DNA of 55,533 nucleotides from NCBI GenBank assembly GCA_964529265.1, contig CAZGVW010000104.1, positions 1-55,533 on the forward strand. The letters are read 5' to 3'. The notes beneath the pieces were generated by a model. That model was not told the DNA's origin and searched no databases. It worked only from the letters and a program-made list of their open reading frames with translations. Below are positions 15,720 to 24,929 of this stretch, in pieces (position 1 is the first letter of the stretch; every line of letters begins with the position of its first letter). The DNA is from CAZGVW01 sp964529265. Its GTDB lineage: Bacteria > Planctomycetota > Phycisphaerae > Phycisphaerales > UBA1924. The translations under genes were made by a program, and so were the position numbers.

Positions 15720-15862
15720 GGTGGTCTCCCGGGCGCGCCTTGGGGCCCGCTCTCCCTTAGACTTCCTGCCCGGCGGGCGGTTCTGTCGATAACTGTGAAC
15801 GGCCCTTCATACCGCAGGCAACGGGGCCGGCGGAGTTCTGCAACAATAGGACCGCGTCCACC

Positions 15863-16726
15863 ATGATCATCGACCTCCGAACATCTGCCTTGTCCGGCGA
15901 TCTGGAAGGCCGCCTCGCCCCGACGCTGAGCGAGGACTTTGCCGACGCCATGTCGTTCGTGGAAGCGGCCGTGGTGGTGGGGCCGATGACCCGGGGTGGA
16001 TCGCATCCCCCGACAAACGGCGACCAGACAGGTGGCAGGGTCACGCGGCTGTTGCCGTTCGCCGCGCTGAACGCGAGCGCCGCGTCTATTGCTTCAGAAC
16101 TGGAGGACGCGATCGACGGGGGCGCGGTCGGCATCTCGATCTCCCCGGCGGATGATGGATACAGGGCGACGGACAGCCGATGCATGTCGATTCTGGAGGC
16201 GTGCGCGGCGAGGAACCTGCCGGTGCTGGTGGCGAATCCGCGGCTTCGGTCGCCCGCCAGCGCGCTGGAGTTCGCCAATCCCGGCACGCTCGATGAGTGC
16301 GCTCGGACTATTAAAGGACTCACGCTGATCCTTGGCGATCTGGCCCACGGGTGGATGAGCGAATCGCTGCTCATGGCGGCGAAGCATGAGCGGGTGTTCA
16401 TCGAGATCAGCGGCGTCATCGGTCGGCCGTGGGCGCTGTACACGACGCTGCTCTCGGCGCAGGAGCAAGCCGTCGCGGGGAAACTGCTCTTCGCTTCGGG
16501 GTATCCCAACGCCACGCCGCAGCAGGCGATCGAACGGATCTATTCGATCAACGCCCAGCGGACGAACACGCCTTTCCCGCTCATTCCGCGCGAGACGCTG
16601 AGGCAGATCGTGGAGCGCGACTCGCTGACGGCGCTCGGGATTCCGCACGCGGGGCTGCTCCGGCCGGTGGTGCGGCTGAACGCCTCGCGCAACGGCCGGC
16701 CCGGGGCGGCGGCTTCGGCGAACTGA
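15863..16726 (+). CDS. Amidohydrolase-like TIM-barrel protein
   Basis: A 287-residue cytoplasmic protein resembling the amidohydrolase 2 (TIM-barrel) family: an alternating strand-helix pattern, L-P-V-L-V-A-N in the middle, and L-L-F-A-S-G-Y-P-N-A-T-P near residue 215-226 where the family usually has (F)GSDYP. The N-terminal H-x-H metal ligands are absent (M-I-I-D-L-R-T instead), and the SDYP Asp is Gly here. A metal-dependent hydrolase activity is therefore doubtful. It is followed 30 nt later by nnrE on the same strand. Confidence 0.65.
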   Translation: MIIDLRTSALSGDLEGRLAPTLSEDFADAMSFVEAAVVVGPMTRGGSHPPTNGDQTGGRVTRLLPFAALNASAASIASELEDAIDGGAVGISISPADDGYRATDSRCMSILEACAARNLPVLVANPRLRSPASALEFANPGTLDECARTIKGLTLILGDLAHGWMSESLLMAAKHERVFIEISGVIGRPWALYTTLLSAQEQAVAGKLLFASGYPNATPQQAIERIYSINAQRTNTPFPLIPRETLRQIVERDSLTALGIPHAGLLRPVVRLNASRNGRPGAAASAN

Positions 16727-16756
16727 GGGCCATCCCGGCAGCGGGGGCGCTGGCGC

Positions 16757-17542
16757 ATGGTCCTGACGAGCCCACGTCGCGTTTTCACGTTCTCGCGCGA
16801 GTCCGCACGCGCTTTGGACACGGTCTGCGAGCAGGAGTTCGGGATTCCGAGCCTGATCCTGATGGAGAACGCCGCGACGGCCCTGCTGGAGCGGTCGCTG
16901 ACGTGTCTTCAGGATCTGCGCGTGCAGGATCCGGCGGCGCTGCTGCTCATCGGGCCGGGGGCGAACGGCGGGGACGGCTCGGCCCTGGCCCGGAAGCTCC
17001 ACAACCGAGGCGTGCGGATTGTTCTGGCGATTGCGGCGGATCCGGAGAAGATCAAGGGCGATGCGGGTGTGAATCTGGCGATTGCGCGGGCGATGGGGCT
17101 GGCGATTCGAGTGATCGACGCGGAGGCGCCGGCGAAGTCACTGGATGCGATCGTGAGGGAGACTGGCGCGCCGAATCTGATCGTGGATGCGCTCTTCGGC
17201 ACCGGGCTGGTTCGACCGCTCGGCCCGCCGCACAGCGACATCGTGGTGTGGATGAACGCGCGCCGGCGATCCGCGGAGCCGGGGCGCTCGCAGGTGACGC
17301 TGGCCGTGGATATTCCGAGCGGGCTCGATTGCGATACGGGGCGACCGCTGGCGGTGGGCGCGGATGGCGCGGTGATCGCCGACCTGACGGTGACGCTTGC
17401 GGGGCTGAAGACCGGGTTCGCCAACCCGCAGTCCCGCGCGTGGACCGGGGGCGTGGTGGTGGGCGATATCGGGGCGCCGATCGAGGCGATGGAGCGGCTG
17501 GGCGCTCAGGCGTCGGAGCCTCGCGCCGCGGGTCAGGGCTGA
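16757..17542 (+). CDS. nnrE: NAD(P)H-hydrate epimerase
   Basis: A 261-residue YjeF N-terminal domain protein that interconverts R and S forms of damaged, hydrated NAD(P)H so that the S-specific dehydratase can repair it. Diagnostic motifs: L-M-E-N-A-A (about 35-40), G-P-G-A-N-G-G-D-G (about 64-72), D-A-L-F-G-T-G-L, V-D-I-P-S-G-L-D-C-D-T-G and L-A-G-L-K-T-G-F. The dehydratase (YjeF C-terminal) domain is not fused and no nnrD is visible nearby. The start ATG 16757 could be preceded by other starts, but the domain begins soon after. The last 10 nt overlap the convergent pdxH. Confidence 0.88.
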   Translation: MVLTSPRRVFTFSRESARALDTVCEQEFGIPSLILMENAATALLERSLTCLQDLRVQDPAALLLIGPGANGGDGSALARKLHNRGVRIVLAIAADPEKIKGDAGVNLAIARAMGLAIRVIDAEAPAKSLDAIVRETGAPNLIVDALFGTGLVRPLGPPHSDIVVWMNARRRSAEPGRSQVTLAVDIPSGLDCDTGRPLAVGADGAVIADLTVTLAGLKTGFANPQSRAWTGGVVVGDIGAPIEAMERLGAQASEPRAAGQG

Positions 17543-18216
17543 AGGCGGGTTGACCGCCAGGGGCCGGCGCGGAAGCCCGCGCCGTCGGGCGCGAGGTCGC
17601 GGGTCCACTCGGCGCGGTCGTGGGCGCGGGCCTGGCTGTTCACCCAGAGTTCAACCCGGCGGGCGTGCAGGCGGTAGCCGCCCCAGTGCGGCGGGCGGGG
17701 AACATTCGGGGGCTCGTTCGGTGTGAGGCGAACTCCGAATCGCTCGCTGACTTCGACCACCTTCGCAAGCAGCGCATCGCGGGAATCGAGCGGGCGGCTC
17801 TGGTCGCTGGCCCAGGCGGCGATCTGGCGCTCGAGCGGGCGGCCCCGGAAATAGGCATCGCTCTCGTCATCCGGGGAGGGCGTGACCGGGCCCTCGATGA
17901 TGGCCTGGCGGCCGAGGTGATCCCAGAAGAAGTCAGCCGCGGCGTGGGGGTTGGCGGTGAGGGCGCGGCCCTTGCGGCTCTGGCGGTTCGTGAAGAAGGT
18001 AATCCGTCCGGCGGTCACATCGAGCCCGCGGCAGAGGACGATGCGGAGGGAGGGACGGCCATCGAAATCGACGGTGGCGAGGGCCATGGCGTCCGGGTTG
18101 GGCTGGGCCTTGTGCGCGGCCGCGGCGTCGAACCATGCCTTGAAGAGCGGCATGGGGTCGGGGGGGAGCGGATCGGGGAGCGAATCCTCGACCTGGAATG
18201 GATCGCGGGCGGACAT
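17533..18216 (-). CDS. pdxH: Pyridoxamine 5'-phosphate oxidase
   Basis: A 227-residue FMN enzyme that oxidises pyridoxamine/pyridoxine 5'-phosphate to pyridoxal 5'-phosphate. Family features: M-A-L-A-T-V-D...P-S-L-R-I-V-L (FMN site), F-F-T-N-R-Q-S-R-K-G, F-F-W-D-H-L-G-R-Q, W-A-S-D-Q-S, P-P-H-W-G-G-Y-R-L and the terminal R-L-x-P. Length matches the family (about 210-230). No Shine-Dalgarno sequence precedes ATG 18216; TACGAT ends 7 nt upstream, so the mRNA may be leaderless. The 3' end overlaps nnrE by 10 nt. Confidence 0.93.
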   Translation of the reverse strand: MSARDPFQVEDSLPDPLPPDPMPLFKAWFDAAAAHKAQPNPDAMALATVDFDGRPSLRIVLCRGLDVTAGRITFFTNRQSRKGRALTANPHAAADFFWDHLGRQAIIEGPVTPSPDDESDAYFRGRPLERQIAAWASDQSRPLDSRDALLAKVVEVSERFGVRLTPNEPPNVPRPPHWGGYRLHARRVELWVNSQARAHDRAEWTRDLAPDGAGFRAGPWRSTRLQP

Positions 18217-18223
18217 GCGGGCA

Positions 18224-18229
18224 ATCGTA
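18224..18229 (-). promoter_or_regulatory. -10-like box next to pdxH start
   Basis: TACGAT on the minus strand (18229-18224) ends 7 nt before ATG 18216 and there is no ribosome binding site. The geometry predicts transcription starting at or next to the start codon. No clear -35 box is seen. Confidence 0.35.
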
Positions 18230-18245
18230 TCGGGCGCCGCGCGGG

Positions 18246-18274
18246 TTCATCGCGGAGGGGAATGTGGATACCCT
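18246..18274 (+). promoter_or_regulatory. Candidate dnaB promoter
   Basis: TTCATC (18246-18251), 17-nt spacer, TACCCT (18269-18274), about 65 nt before the dnaB GTG. It lies back to back with the pdxH box. Confidence 0.35.
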
Positions 18275-18338
18275 GTCGCGTTGAGGCGGGGTTCGCGTCG
18301 GCGGGAGAAGGTTTCCCGCCCTGTGGCATGGAGGCGCG

Positions 18339-20069
18339 GTGACGAACGGCACGGAGACGGCGACGCTTGATTCCTCGCGCGGTGCGGAGCGCGGGCCGGG
18401 TTCACCGGGGGTTCCGGGGGCGGGGGGCGGGGGCAATGGGCGGCCACGGCCGGGGGCGGCGCTCGGGAAGCTGTTCGACCGGCTGCCGCCGCACTCGCTT
18501 GAAGCGGAGATGGCGCTGCTGGGGTCGATCATCCTCGACCCGCAGGTGACGGCGGACGTCATCGGCGCGATCCGGGCGGAGCACTTCTACAGCGAAGCGC
18601 ACGCGGCGGTGTTCGAGGCGCTCGTTGAGACGTTCGACCGGCACCAATCGGGCGACCTCGTGCAGCTGGTGAACGCGCTGCGCGACAAGGGCGTGCTGGA
18701 ATCGGTGGGCGGGGGCGACTATCTCGTGCGATTGGCGGAATCGGCGCCTTCGGCGGTGAACGCCCCCCACTACGCGCGGATCGTCTCGGAGAAGGCGAAA
18801 CTCCGGCAGTTGATCGACGCGGCGGGGCAGATTCTCTACGACTCGTACCACGTGGGCGATCTCGGCGGCGACGGGGCGCGCGAGGCGCTCGACAAGGCGC
18901 AGCAGCTCATCTTCAAGATCGCGGATGAATCGCAGGTGGCGGACGCGGAGCGTCTGCGGGACCTGCTGCATCAGGCGATGGAGATGCTGGAGGCGAACGA
19001 GGGCCGCGCGGTGACGGGCCTGGCGACGGGGTATCACCGCCTCGACGAGATGACGAGCGGCCTGCAGAACGGCGAACTGATCATCGTGGCGGCGCGGCCC
19101 TCGATGGGGAAGACGGCGCTGGCGCTGAATCTCGCGGAGCAGATGGCGCTCGGCGGCGCGCACGGGGGCGCTCCGGCGCCGGTGGCGTTCTTCAGCCTTG
19201 AAATGAGCAGGCAATCGGTGACGCAGCGCATGATGTGCGCGAAGGCGGGCGTCGATTCGCACCTGTTCAGGACCAATCGGCTGCGCGAGGAGCACTACCG
19301 GGCGCTCATTCACGCGTGCGGCGTGCTGGGCGAGGCGCCGGTGTTCGTTGACGACACGCCGGGGATGACGATTCTGCAGTTGCGGGCGCGGGCGCGGCGG
19401 ATGGCGGTGCAGCACGGAATAAAGTGCATTTTCATCGACTATCTGCAGTTGCTGACGGCGCCGGGCTCGGCGCGGGAGAGCCGGCAGGTGGAGGTTTCGG
19501 CGATCAGCCGCGGCGTGAAGGCGCTGGCGCGGGAACTGAACGTGCCGGTGATCTGCCTGTCGCAGCTCAATCGCGGGGCGGAGAACCGCGAGGGCAACCG
19601 GCCTCGGATGAGCGACCTGCGGGAATCGGGATCCATCGAGCAGGATGCGGACGTGATCATGCTGTTGCACCGCGAGGAGTATTACCACCAGCACGATCCG
19701 GAATGGGCGATGGACAATCCGGAGAAGGAGGGGCTGGCGGAGTTGATCATCGCGAAGCAGCGCAACGGCCCGACGGGGCACGTGGATCTGCTGTGGGACG
19801 CAAGAACGACGCGGTTCAAGAACCACGCCGGGCGGGATTTCGTGGCGAGTCATGCGCACGCCGCGGCGGCGAGCGCGGCCTCAGGCGGCGGGTATGGGAG
19901 CGCGCCGTTCGACGTGGGCGAGCCGCCGGCGCCGCCCATGGTGAAGTCCACGTTTCGCCCCGGCGCGAAGACGGGGCCGGTGGCGAATCATCGCGATGGA
20001 GGCGGGCCCGAGCACGGGGACGAGGGGCGCTCGTGGGAGGATGAGGACATCAGTGAGTTGCCGATTTAG
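18339..20069 (+). CDS. dnaB: Replicative DNA helicase
   Basis: A 576-residue DnaB, the hexameric ATP-driven helicase of the replication fork. A Gly/Pro-rich extension (residues 1-44) precedes the helical N-terminal domain (L-P-P-H-S-L-E-A-E, 49-57). The RecA-like motor has Walker A A-R-P-S-M-G-K-T at 252-259, F-F-S-L-E-M-S, the Walker B strand I-F-I-D-Y-L-Q-L-L, and L-S-Q-L-N-R-G-A-E-N-R. No intein is present. A low-complexity tail of about 70 residues, Gly/Ala/His-rich then acidic, follows the motor. The start is GTG 18339 with GGAGG upstream. A heptamer repeat lies immediately after the stop. Confidence 0.96.
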   Translation: MTNGTETATLDSSRGAERGPGSPGVPGAGGGGNGRPRPGAALGKLFDRLPPHSLEAEMALLGSIILDPQVTADVIGAIRAEHFYSEAHAAVFEALVETFDRHQSGDLVQLVNALRDKGVLESVGGGDYLVRLAESAPSAVNAPHYARIVSEKAKLRQLIDAAGQILYDSYHVGDLGGDGAREALDKAQQLIFKIADESQVADAERLRDLLHQAMEMLEANEGRAVTGLATGYHRLDEMTSGLQNGELIIVAARPSMGKTALALNLAEQMALGGAHGGAPAPVAFFSLEMSRQSVTQRMMCAKAGVDSHLFRTNRLREEHYRALIHACGVLGEAPVFVDDTPGMTILQLRARARRMAVQHGIKCIFIDYLQLLTAPGSARESRQVEVSAISRGVKALARELNVPVICLSQLNRGAENREGNRPRMSDLRESGSIEQDADVIMLLHREEYYHQHDPEWAMDNPEKEGLAELIIAKQRNGPTGHVDLLWDARTTRFKNHAGRDFVASHAHAAAASAASGGGYGSAPFDVGEPPAPPMVKSTFRPGAKTGPVANHRDGGGPEHGDEGRSWEDEDISELPI

Positions 20070-20072
20070 GCA

Positions 20073-20107
20073 GGCAATGGGCAATGGGGAATAGGCAATG
20101 GGGAAGA
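20073..20107. repeat. Heptamer tandem repeat (ATTGCCT family, reverse)
   Basis: Five 7-nt units in exact register: GGCAATG, GGCAATG, GGGAATA, GGCAATG, GGGAAGA. They lie between the convergent ends of dnaB and the prepilin-like gene. The unit is the reverse complement of the one upstream of sucC (48699-48755). Confidence 0.75.
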
Positions 20108-20150
20108 AGAGGGGGGCGCGTGAGCGCGGCGCGCGTGAGACTGGCTGGCG

Positions 20151-21167
20151 TCAGCGGAGCCATTGGCCTTCGTGGTGGAGGGTGAGCGATTCGGGGGTGG
20201 CTTTGCGCGCGGTGAAGCGGCTGCCGCTGGGGTACCAGGGCGCGGCATCGGTCTTGGATTCGGTCTCGGTCATGTCGCCCAGGTGGCCGTCGAAGTACAT
20301 GATGTTGATGGCGCCGCGGTGGCGGTAGGAAAGGTTGCGGTTGCGGGGGTAGACGCTGCGGGTTTCGTGGCGTTCGCTGGAGAGGTCCGGCGAATGGGGG
20401 CGCTTGCCGTAGGCTGTGGAGCCTTCATAGATGGGGCCGCTGGTGAGGAATGATCCGAAATAGTCAGGCACGGGGTCAACATCGAAATCCAGTTTGCCGC
20501 CTGCCAGCACGTAGCGGGCGCCATCGGCGAGGAAGACTTTGTCGGCAGGCTGCTTTCCGATCCGATCCAGACGGGGAACATAGGCCCTCGGCGTGACAAC
20601 CGGGCCGCGCCAGCCGTATCGACGGCCGGGGGCGTTCGGCATCGGGCCCCACAGATGAAAGGATGCGGGCGAGAGGAAGCTGATCTGACCGATGCCTTCG
20701 GTTTCGAGCAGGAGCACGAAGTCATCCGAGTCGTGCGCTGAGCCCGTTCCGTAGAGCCGGTCATTCATCGCCGTGGTGGAGGGGCAGCCCAGGTCCTCGA
20801 AGATCTGCTTGGTCCGACGGGCGCGGTTCGCGTGAAGCCCGAAGGAGTTTCCGATCACCGGGCTCACCCAGTCATAGGCGGACACGGGCATGTCCGGCCG
20901 CGTGTCATAGAACATCTCCTCGCGCTCGGTGAGGTTGCCGAGGTACTTGCGGCCAGTCGAGTTGATCCCCGGCAAGCGATCCTTGTTGTCGATGCACCAC
21001 TGCATCGCCGCGAGATGCAGATTGCGCTGGGTCACGCCGCACGCGGCGACCCGCGCGCTCGATCTCGCCCCGCCGAGTGCGGGAACGAGAATCCCGATGA
21101 GCAGCGACAAGGCGGAGAGGACGACGATGATCTCGATCATCGTCACGGCGCGGTCACAACGGCGCAT
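20151..21167 (-). CDS. Prepilin-like protein with H-X9-DG end
   Basis: A 338-residue pseudopilin-type protein. The N-terminus has a short basic leader and then A-V-T-M-I-E-I-I-V-V-L-S-A-L-S-L-L, the methylation/cleavage helix of type IV pilin-like proteins, with Glu at position 5 of the mature form; Ala replaces the usual Gly before the cut. Near the C-terminus H-R-G-A-I-N-I-M-Y-F-D-G-H is the H-X9-DG motif of the large planctomycete family of such proteins. Probably anchored in the inner membrane and exposed to the periplasm; its specific role is unknown. ATG 21167 has AAGGAGG 8 nt upstream. Confidence 0.82.
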   Translation of the reverse strand: MRRCDRAVTMIEIIVVLSALSLLIGILVPALGGARSSARVAACGVTQRNLHLAAMQWCIDNKDRLPGINSTGRKYLGNLTEREEMFYDTRPDMPVSAYDWVSPVIGNSFGLHANRARRTKQIFEDLGCPSTTAMNDRLYGTGSAHDSDDFVLLLETEGIGQISFLSPASFHLWGPMPNAPGRRYGWRGPVVTPRAYVPRLDRIGKQPADKVFLADGARYVLAGGKLDFDVDPVPDYFGSFLTSGPIYEGSTAYGKRPHSPDLSSERHETRSVYPRNRNLSYRHRGAINIMYFDGHLGDMTETESKTDAAPWYPSGSRFTARKATPESLTLHHEGQWLR

Positions 21168-21333
21168 GGCGAGCCTCCTTACGCGCCGGCCTCCGTGCCG
21201 CAGAGCAATGTCCGTCGGGCACGTTTATAACTCATGCCGCGCGCAGCCGCGAAGGCTTACGTGTCATCCCCTGGATGCTGTGTTGGCAAGTTGTTGAGAA
21301 CCGGCTCTGGGGCCGATGGCGCCGTGAGGCCCC

Positions 21334-22080
21334 TCAGCCGGCGGCGACCGCGCGGCGGCGGCGCATGGCCGCGAGGCCGCCCAGTCCGAGCAGCGCCACC
21401 GCGCCGGGCGCCGGCAACGGGCTGATGTACAGGTTGTCGAGGATCGCCTGGTCCTTGGTGACTTCCACGCTCGCGATGTTGGGCGATTCGCCGTCGGCGA
21501 AGATGGTGACGAACGCGTAGCGCGCCACGCCTGTCTGCTGAATGGCCGCGCCCGTGAAGGAGCCGGTGTCGAGCACGTTGTTGAACTGGTCCCGCGCCGT
21601 GAACGTCGGGATCGTCGAATCGCCGCTGTTCATGATGAGCCAGAAGCCGACGCCGCGGACGACGGTGTTGAACGTCATCGTGAAGTTGTCAACCGCCGCG
21701 CCGGGAATCGCAATCTCATCGAGCGGAACGCCGCTCAGCGAGTTGGCGGTGTTCTGAGCCGCGTCAAAACTGGCGTTGCCGTCGTTCACCCAGCGCACGG
21801 CCGGGCTGAAGACGACGCCGCGGGCGGAGTACTCCGTCGCGGGCATGGCGAGGGAATCGCCGTTCACAAGGCTCACCGCGCTGCCGTTGCCGGCCTGGGC
21901 GAACGTGATCGGCTCGCTGCCGCCGACGAGGGGCTGGCCGTCGAAGAACGAAGGGTCGGCCGAGATGATGATCCCGGCGCTCGCCGGCGCGGTCGCGAGG
22001 ACCGCCAACGATCCGCTCAACGCCGCCGCCGCAACGCACGTGCGCCGCGCCGCCGACGCCCCTGGAAGACGTCGAAACAT
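21334..22080 (-). CDS. Secreted protein with PEP-CTERM-like sorting tail
   Basis: A 248-residue exported protein. Starting at ATG 22080 (GGAGGAG upstream), residues 1-34 are an Ala-rich signal peptide ending in A-S-A-G. The body is a single beta-rich domain with no Cys. The tail, L-P-A-P-G-A-V-A-L-L-G-L-G-G-L-A-A-M then R-R-R-R, is the Phycisphaerae form of the PEP-CTERM sorting signal: proline-containing motif, one helix, arginine cluster. The mature protein is expected to be processed by an exosortase and leave the cell surface. A good promoter lies about 115 nt upstream. Confidence 0.8.
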   Translation of the reverse strand: MFRRLPGASAARRTCVAAAALSGSLAVLATAPASAGIIISADPSFFDGQPLVGGSEPITFAQAGNGSAVSLVNGDSLAMPATEYSARGVVFSPAVRWVNDGNASFDAAQNTANSLSGVPLDEIAIPGAAVDNFTMTFNTVVRGVGFWLIMNSGDSTIPTFTARDQFNNVLDTGSFTGAAIQQTGVARYAFVTIFADGESPNIASVEVTKDQAILDNLYISPLPAPGAVALLGLGGLAAMRRRRAVAAG

Positions 22081-22201
22081 CTCTGACTCCTCCGGCCCCG
22101 CGCAGCGGTCGAAGCGCATGGTTGCGCAACGATGACGCCGCCTGGACGGCAAGTGTTTGTGCGCACCGGCGATTCCCTGGCAGTCCTCGCCGGACAGTGC
22201 G

Positions 22202-22229
22202 AGCATACACCCGGCCGGGGGGGAGTCAA
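22202..22229 (-). promoter_or_regulatory. Promoter for the PEP-CTERM-like gene
   Basis: TTGACT (22229-22224), 16-nt spacer, TATGCT (22207-22202) on the minus strand. The predicted leader to ATG 22080 is about 115 nt. Both boxes differ from consensus by one or two bases, striking in this GC-rich context. Confidence 0.55.
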
Positions 22230-22334
22230 TACAAACCGCGCAAACCGGACTGAAAGGCCGGGGCGCGGCCACGCGTCGTTCGCCCCGGGCGATGTTCCCG
22301 GACGAGCGCCGATGGCGGTTTCAAGACTTGGGAA

Positions 22335-22676
22335 TCAGTGCGTCGGCGCGTCGGCCACTGTCGCCGCCGGGCGATCAACACCCTCTCGCCGCTGCTGAAT
22401 CTCGATCGCCGCGGCAAGGACGATGTCGTTCACATAGATCGAGCGCCCGAGGGCGTCGCCCGCGCCGAGTGTGGCAATTGCGAACCGCGGCTGGCCATCG
22501 CCAGCGGCGAGGGGGTTCCCGGCAAGGGCCGGCCTCGCGGGGTAGAACCCGGCGAAGGTCATCCGGCGGGGCTGGTAGCCGGAGCATCCACCCGCGAGGA
22601 CGGCGGCGGCCGCCAGACCGGCCAGGGCCCGGAAGCGGACGAGTTTCACCGGTGTGCGCGTGCGAAACGGCGTCAT
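22335..22676 (-). CDS. Small lipoprotein divergent from the TpsB gene
   Basis: A 113-residue putative lipoprotein. A basic N-terminus (R-T-R-T-P-V-K-L-V-R) and Ala-rich helix end in L-A-G-G-C at Cys31. The mature part is about 80 residues with no recognised domain; it contains F-A-I-A-T-L-G-A-G-D-A-L-G-R-S-I-Y-V-N-D-I-V and a polar end. No ribosome binding site is obvious ahead of ATG 22676. It is transcribed away from the TpsB gene, 252 nt apart, so a role in the secretion system is only a guess. Confidence 0.6.
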   Translation of the reverse strand: MTPFRTRTPVKLVRFRALAGLAAAAVLAGGCSGYQPRRMTFAGFYPARPALAGNPLAAGDGQPRFAIATLGAGDALGRSIYVNDIVLAAAIEIQQRREGVDRPAATVADAPTH

Positions 22677-22928
22677 AACGGCCTATTCATCGGCCAGCCC
22701 CCCCGGTGGCTGAACGGAATCAGGCGTTTTCGGGCCGCCCGGAGGAGGGCGACGCACGGGGCGAGCCCCCGGCGGGCAGGCTTGCCTCGGCTTCGCGGGA
22801 GTGCTCTATTCGCGGTTTATCGGGGGTTGCCGCGTCGGGCTTGCCGATACGTCTCACGCGGGCGGTCGCCCCATGGCCGGGGCCGCCCCGAGCGACGACG
22901 CGACAACGAATCGGGAAGGGACTTCCGC

Positions 22929-24929
22929 ATGATGTTCCGGGCAACGCTGCTGGTGATGATGGCTGGGCTCGCGGTGGGCTTCGCGCCCGCGGCGCTCGGG
23001 CAGAATCAGACGGCAGAGGCCACCCCAAACGACGCCGCTCTGCCTCAGCCGGCGCCGCCCGAGCCCACCGAGGCCGATGGCGAGCGACGGCGGATTACGG
23101 GCTTCACGGTCCACTACGTGCGCCCGAATCCCAACTTGCCCACGCCGGAAGCCGTGCTCGAAGCAACGGTGGAACTCGTCGAGACGCCGGAGGGGTACAT
23201 CGCGCCCCCGCCGCTCGAAGAGCGCGGGCTCCCGGAGGCGCCGACTGTCGTCCGGATCAGGCTTGCGGACTTCCCGACGCTCGAGAACCAGTGGCTGTTC
23301 GATTCCGCGCTGGCCCGGATCGCGCCGGCGGTGGTCGAGCGGCTGCAGGACCTCGGGCTGATCGGCGTGTACGTCGAGCCGAGCCCCGACCAGTTCGCGG
23401 TGGTGGAAGGGAAGGTGGTCGATCTCCGGCCGCCGGACGAGACGGGTGTTCAACTGGATATCACCACCGGCATCGTGACGGACATGCGCACCATCGGCAT
23501 GGCGGACGACCTGCCGGAAGACGAGCGAATCAACCATCCGCGGCATGCGCGGATCCGGGCTCGGTCGCCCGTGGCGCCGGAGCCGCGTGAGGCGCCGGAG
23601 GAAGGGCCGGATGGGGAGGCTGAGGCGGTCCAGAGGCCCGATGTGCTTCGGCGCGACCTCATTGACGACTACGTGCACCGGCTGAACCGTCATCCCGGCC
23701 GGCGGGTGGATGTCGCGGTCGCGCCGACGGGCACGGAGTTCGGCGGCGTGACGCTGGATTACCTCGTCGCGGAGAACCGGCCCTGGTTCCTCTACGCGCA
23801 GATCGCCAACACCGGCACGGCCTCGACGGACCGGCTGCGCGAGCGCTTCGGCTTCGTGCACAACCAGTTGACGAACAGCGACGACATTTTCTCGATCGAC
23901 TACCTCACCGCGAACTTCGATGAACTGCACGCGGTGAACGTGTCGTACCAGCGGCCCTTCCCCGAAACCGAGCGGTGGTGGTGGCGCGTGTATGGAGGCT
24001 GGTCGGAGTACACGGCCACTGACGTCGGCGTGCAGCTGGCGCAGTTCAAGGGCGAATCGTGGGCCGCGGGCGGCGAGGTGATCTGGAACATCGAGCAGGT
24101 GGAGGATCTGTTCATCGACGTGGTCGTGGGCGCGCGGTGGGAGCAGATCAGCGTGGACAACCGCTTCGCCGGCATCGAAGGCGAGACGGACTTCGTGATT
24201 CCCTACGGCGGGCTGCGCCTCGAGCGGTATCGCGACACGATCCGGACGTTCGGCGAGGTCATGTTCGAGACCAACCTCTCGGGCCTCGCGGACACGGATC
24301 CCGCGCAGATCGACCGCCTCGGCCGCCTGGACGCCGATACATCGTGGCTGACGATGCGCGGCGTCGTGGCGCACTCGTTCTTCCTTGAGCCGCTGTTCGA
24401 TCCGAATCCGGAGGAGGGTGGAACGCTCTCGCACGAGCTGGCGTTCGCGGTGCGCGGCCAGTACGCGTTCGGATCCCGCCTGGTCCCCAACTTCCAGGAG
24501 GTCGCGGGCGGCCTGTACACCGTGCGCGGCTATCCGGAGGCGATCGCCGCGGGCGATAACGCGTACGTGCTCAACGCCGAATACCGCTGGCACATCCCCA
24601 AGGGCTTCGACACGGAGCCGCAACCGGCCAGTTTTTTCGGACGGCCCTTCCGATTCGCGCCGCAGCACCAGTATGGACCGACCGATTGGGACCTGATCGC
24701 GCGCGTATTCGTGGATTTCGGACAGACATTTGACAACGATCGGCTACCATTTGAGAGGAACCAGACGCTCCTCGGAACGGGCGTCGGCGCTGAAATCCAG
24801 TTGAGCCGTCACTTCAGCGCGCGAGTGGACTGGGGGTTCGCCCTTCATGACGTAGAAGACGCGCTGGGGAACGATCTCGTGGAAGCGGGCGACGACAGGG
24901 TCCACTTCGTGGTCACCCTGGTATACTGA
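22929..24929 (+). CDS. TpsB-family two-partner secretion transporter
   Basis: A 666-residue outer membrane protein of the Omp85/TpsB (ShlB/FhaC) type, which threads its partner exoprotein through the outer membrane. Signal peptide 1-24 (ends A-L-G-Q). After a Pro/Glu linker there is a POTRA-containing periplasmic part (about 50-270, interrupted by an acidic Pro-rich insert near 200-225), then a beta-barrel. The barrel carries the conserved V-R-G-Y (in Y-T-V-R-G-Y-P-E) of the L6 loop and ends F-V-V-T-L-V-Y with an aromatic last residue, as needed for barrel assembly. ATG 22929 follows GGGAAGGGA. The exoprotein gene begins 90 nt downstream. Confidence 0.88.
   Translation: MMFRATLLVMMAGLAVGFAPAALGQNQTAEATPNDAALPQPAPPEPTEADGERRRITGFTVHYVRPNPNLPTPEAVLEATVELVETPEGYIAPPPLEERGLPEAPTVVRIRLADFPTLENQWLFDSALARIAPAVVERLQDLGLIGVYVEPSPDQFAVVEGKVVDLRPPDETGVQLDITTGIVTDMRTIGMADDLPEDERINHPRHARIRARSPVAPEPREAPEEGPDGEAEAVQRPDVLRRDLIDDYVHRLNRHPGRRVDVAVAPTGTEFGGVTLDYLVAENRPWFLYAQIANTGTASTDRLRERFGFVHNQLTNSDDIFSIDYLTANFDELHAVNVSYQRPFPETERWWWRVYGGWSEYTATDVGVQLAQFKGESWAAGGEVIWNIEQVEDLFIDVVVGARWEQISVDNRFAGIEGETDFVIPYGGLRLERYRDTIRTFGEVMFETNLSGLADTDPAQIDRLGRLDADTSWLTMRGVVAHSFFLEPLFDPNPEEGGTLSHELAFAVRGQYAFGSRLVPNFQEVAGGLYTVRGYPEAIAAGDNAYVLNAEYRWHIPKGFDTEPQPASFFGRPFRFAPQHQYGPTDWDLIARVFVDFGQTFDNDRLPFERNQTLLGTGVGAEIQLSRHFSARVDWGFALHDVEDALGNDLVEAGDDRVHFVVTLVY
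24919..24927 (+). promoter_or_regulatory. Extended -10 promoter for the TpsA gene
   Basis: TGG-TATACT (24919-24927) is an extended -10 element overlapping the last codons of the TpsB gene. It would allow the large exoprotein to be made in excess over its transporter, with a leader of about 86 nt. Confidence 0.45.

Noticed and set aside
12755..15862. tRNA or secE/nusG genes near the L11 operon
   Set aside because: No cloverleaf or matching protein was recognisable in the gaps or frames.
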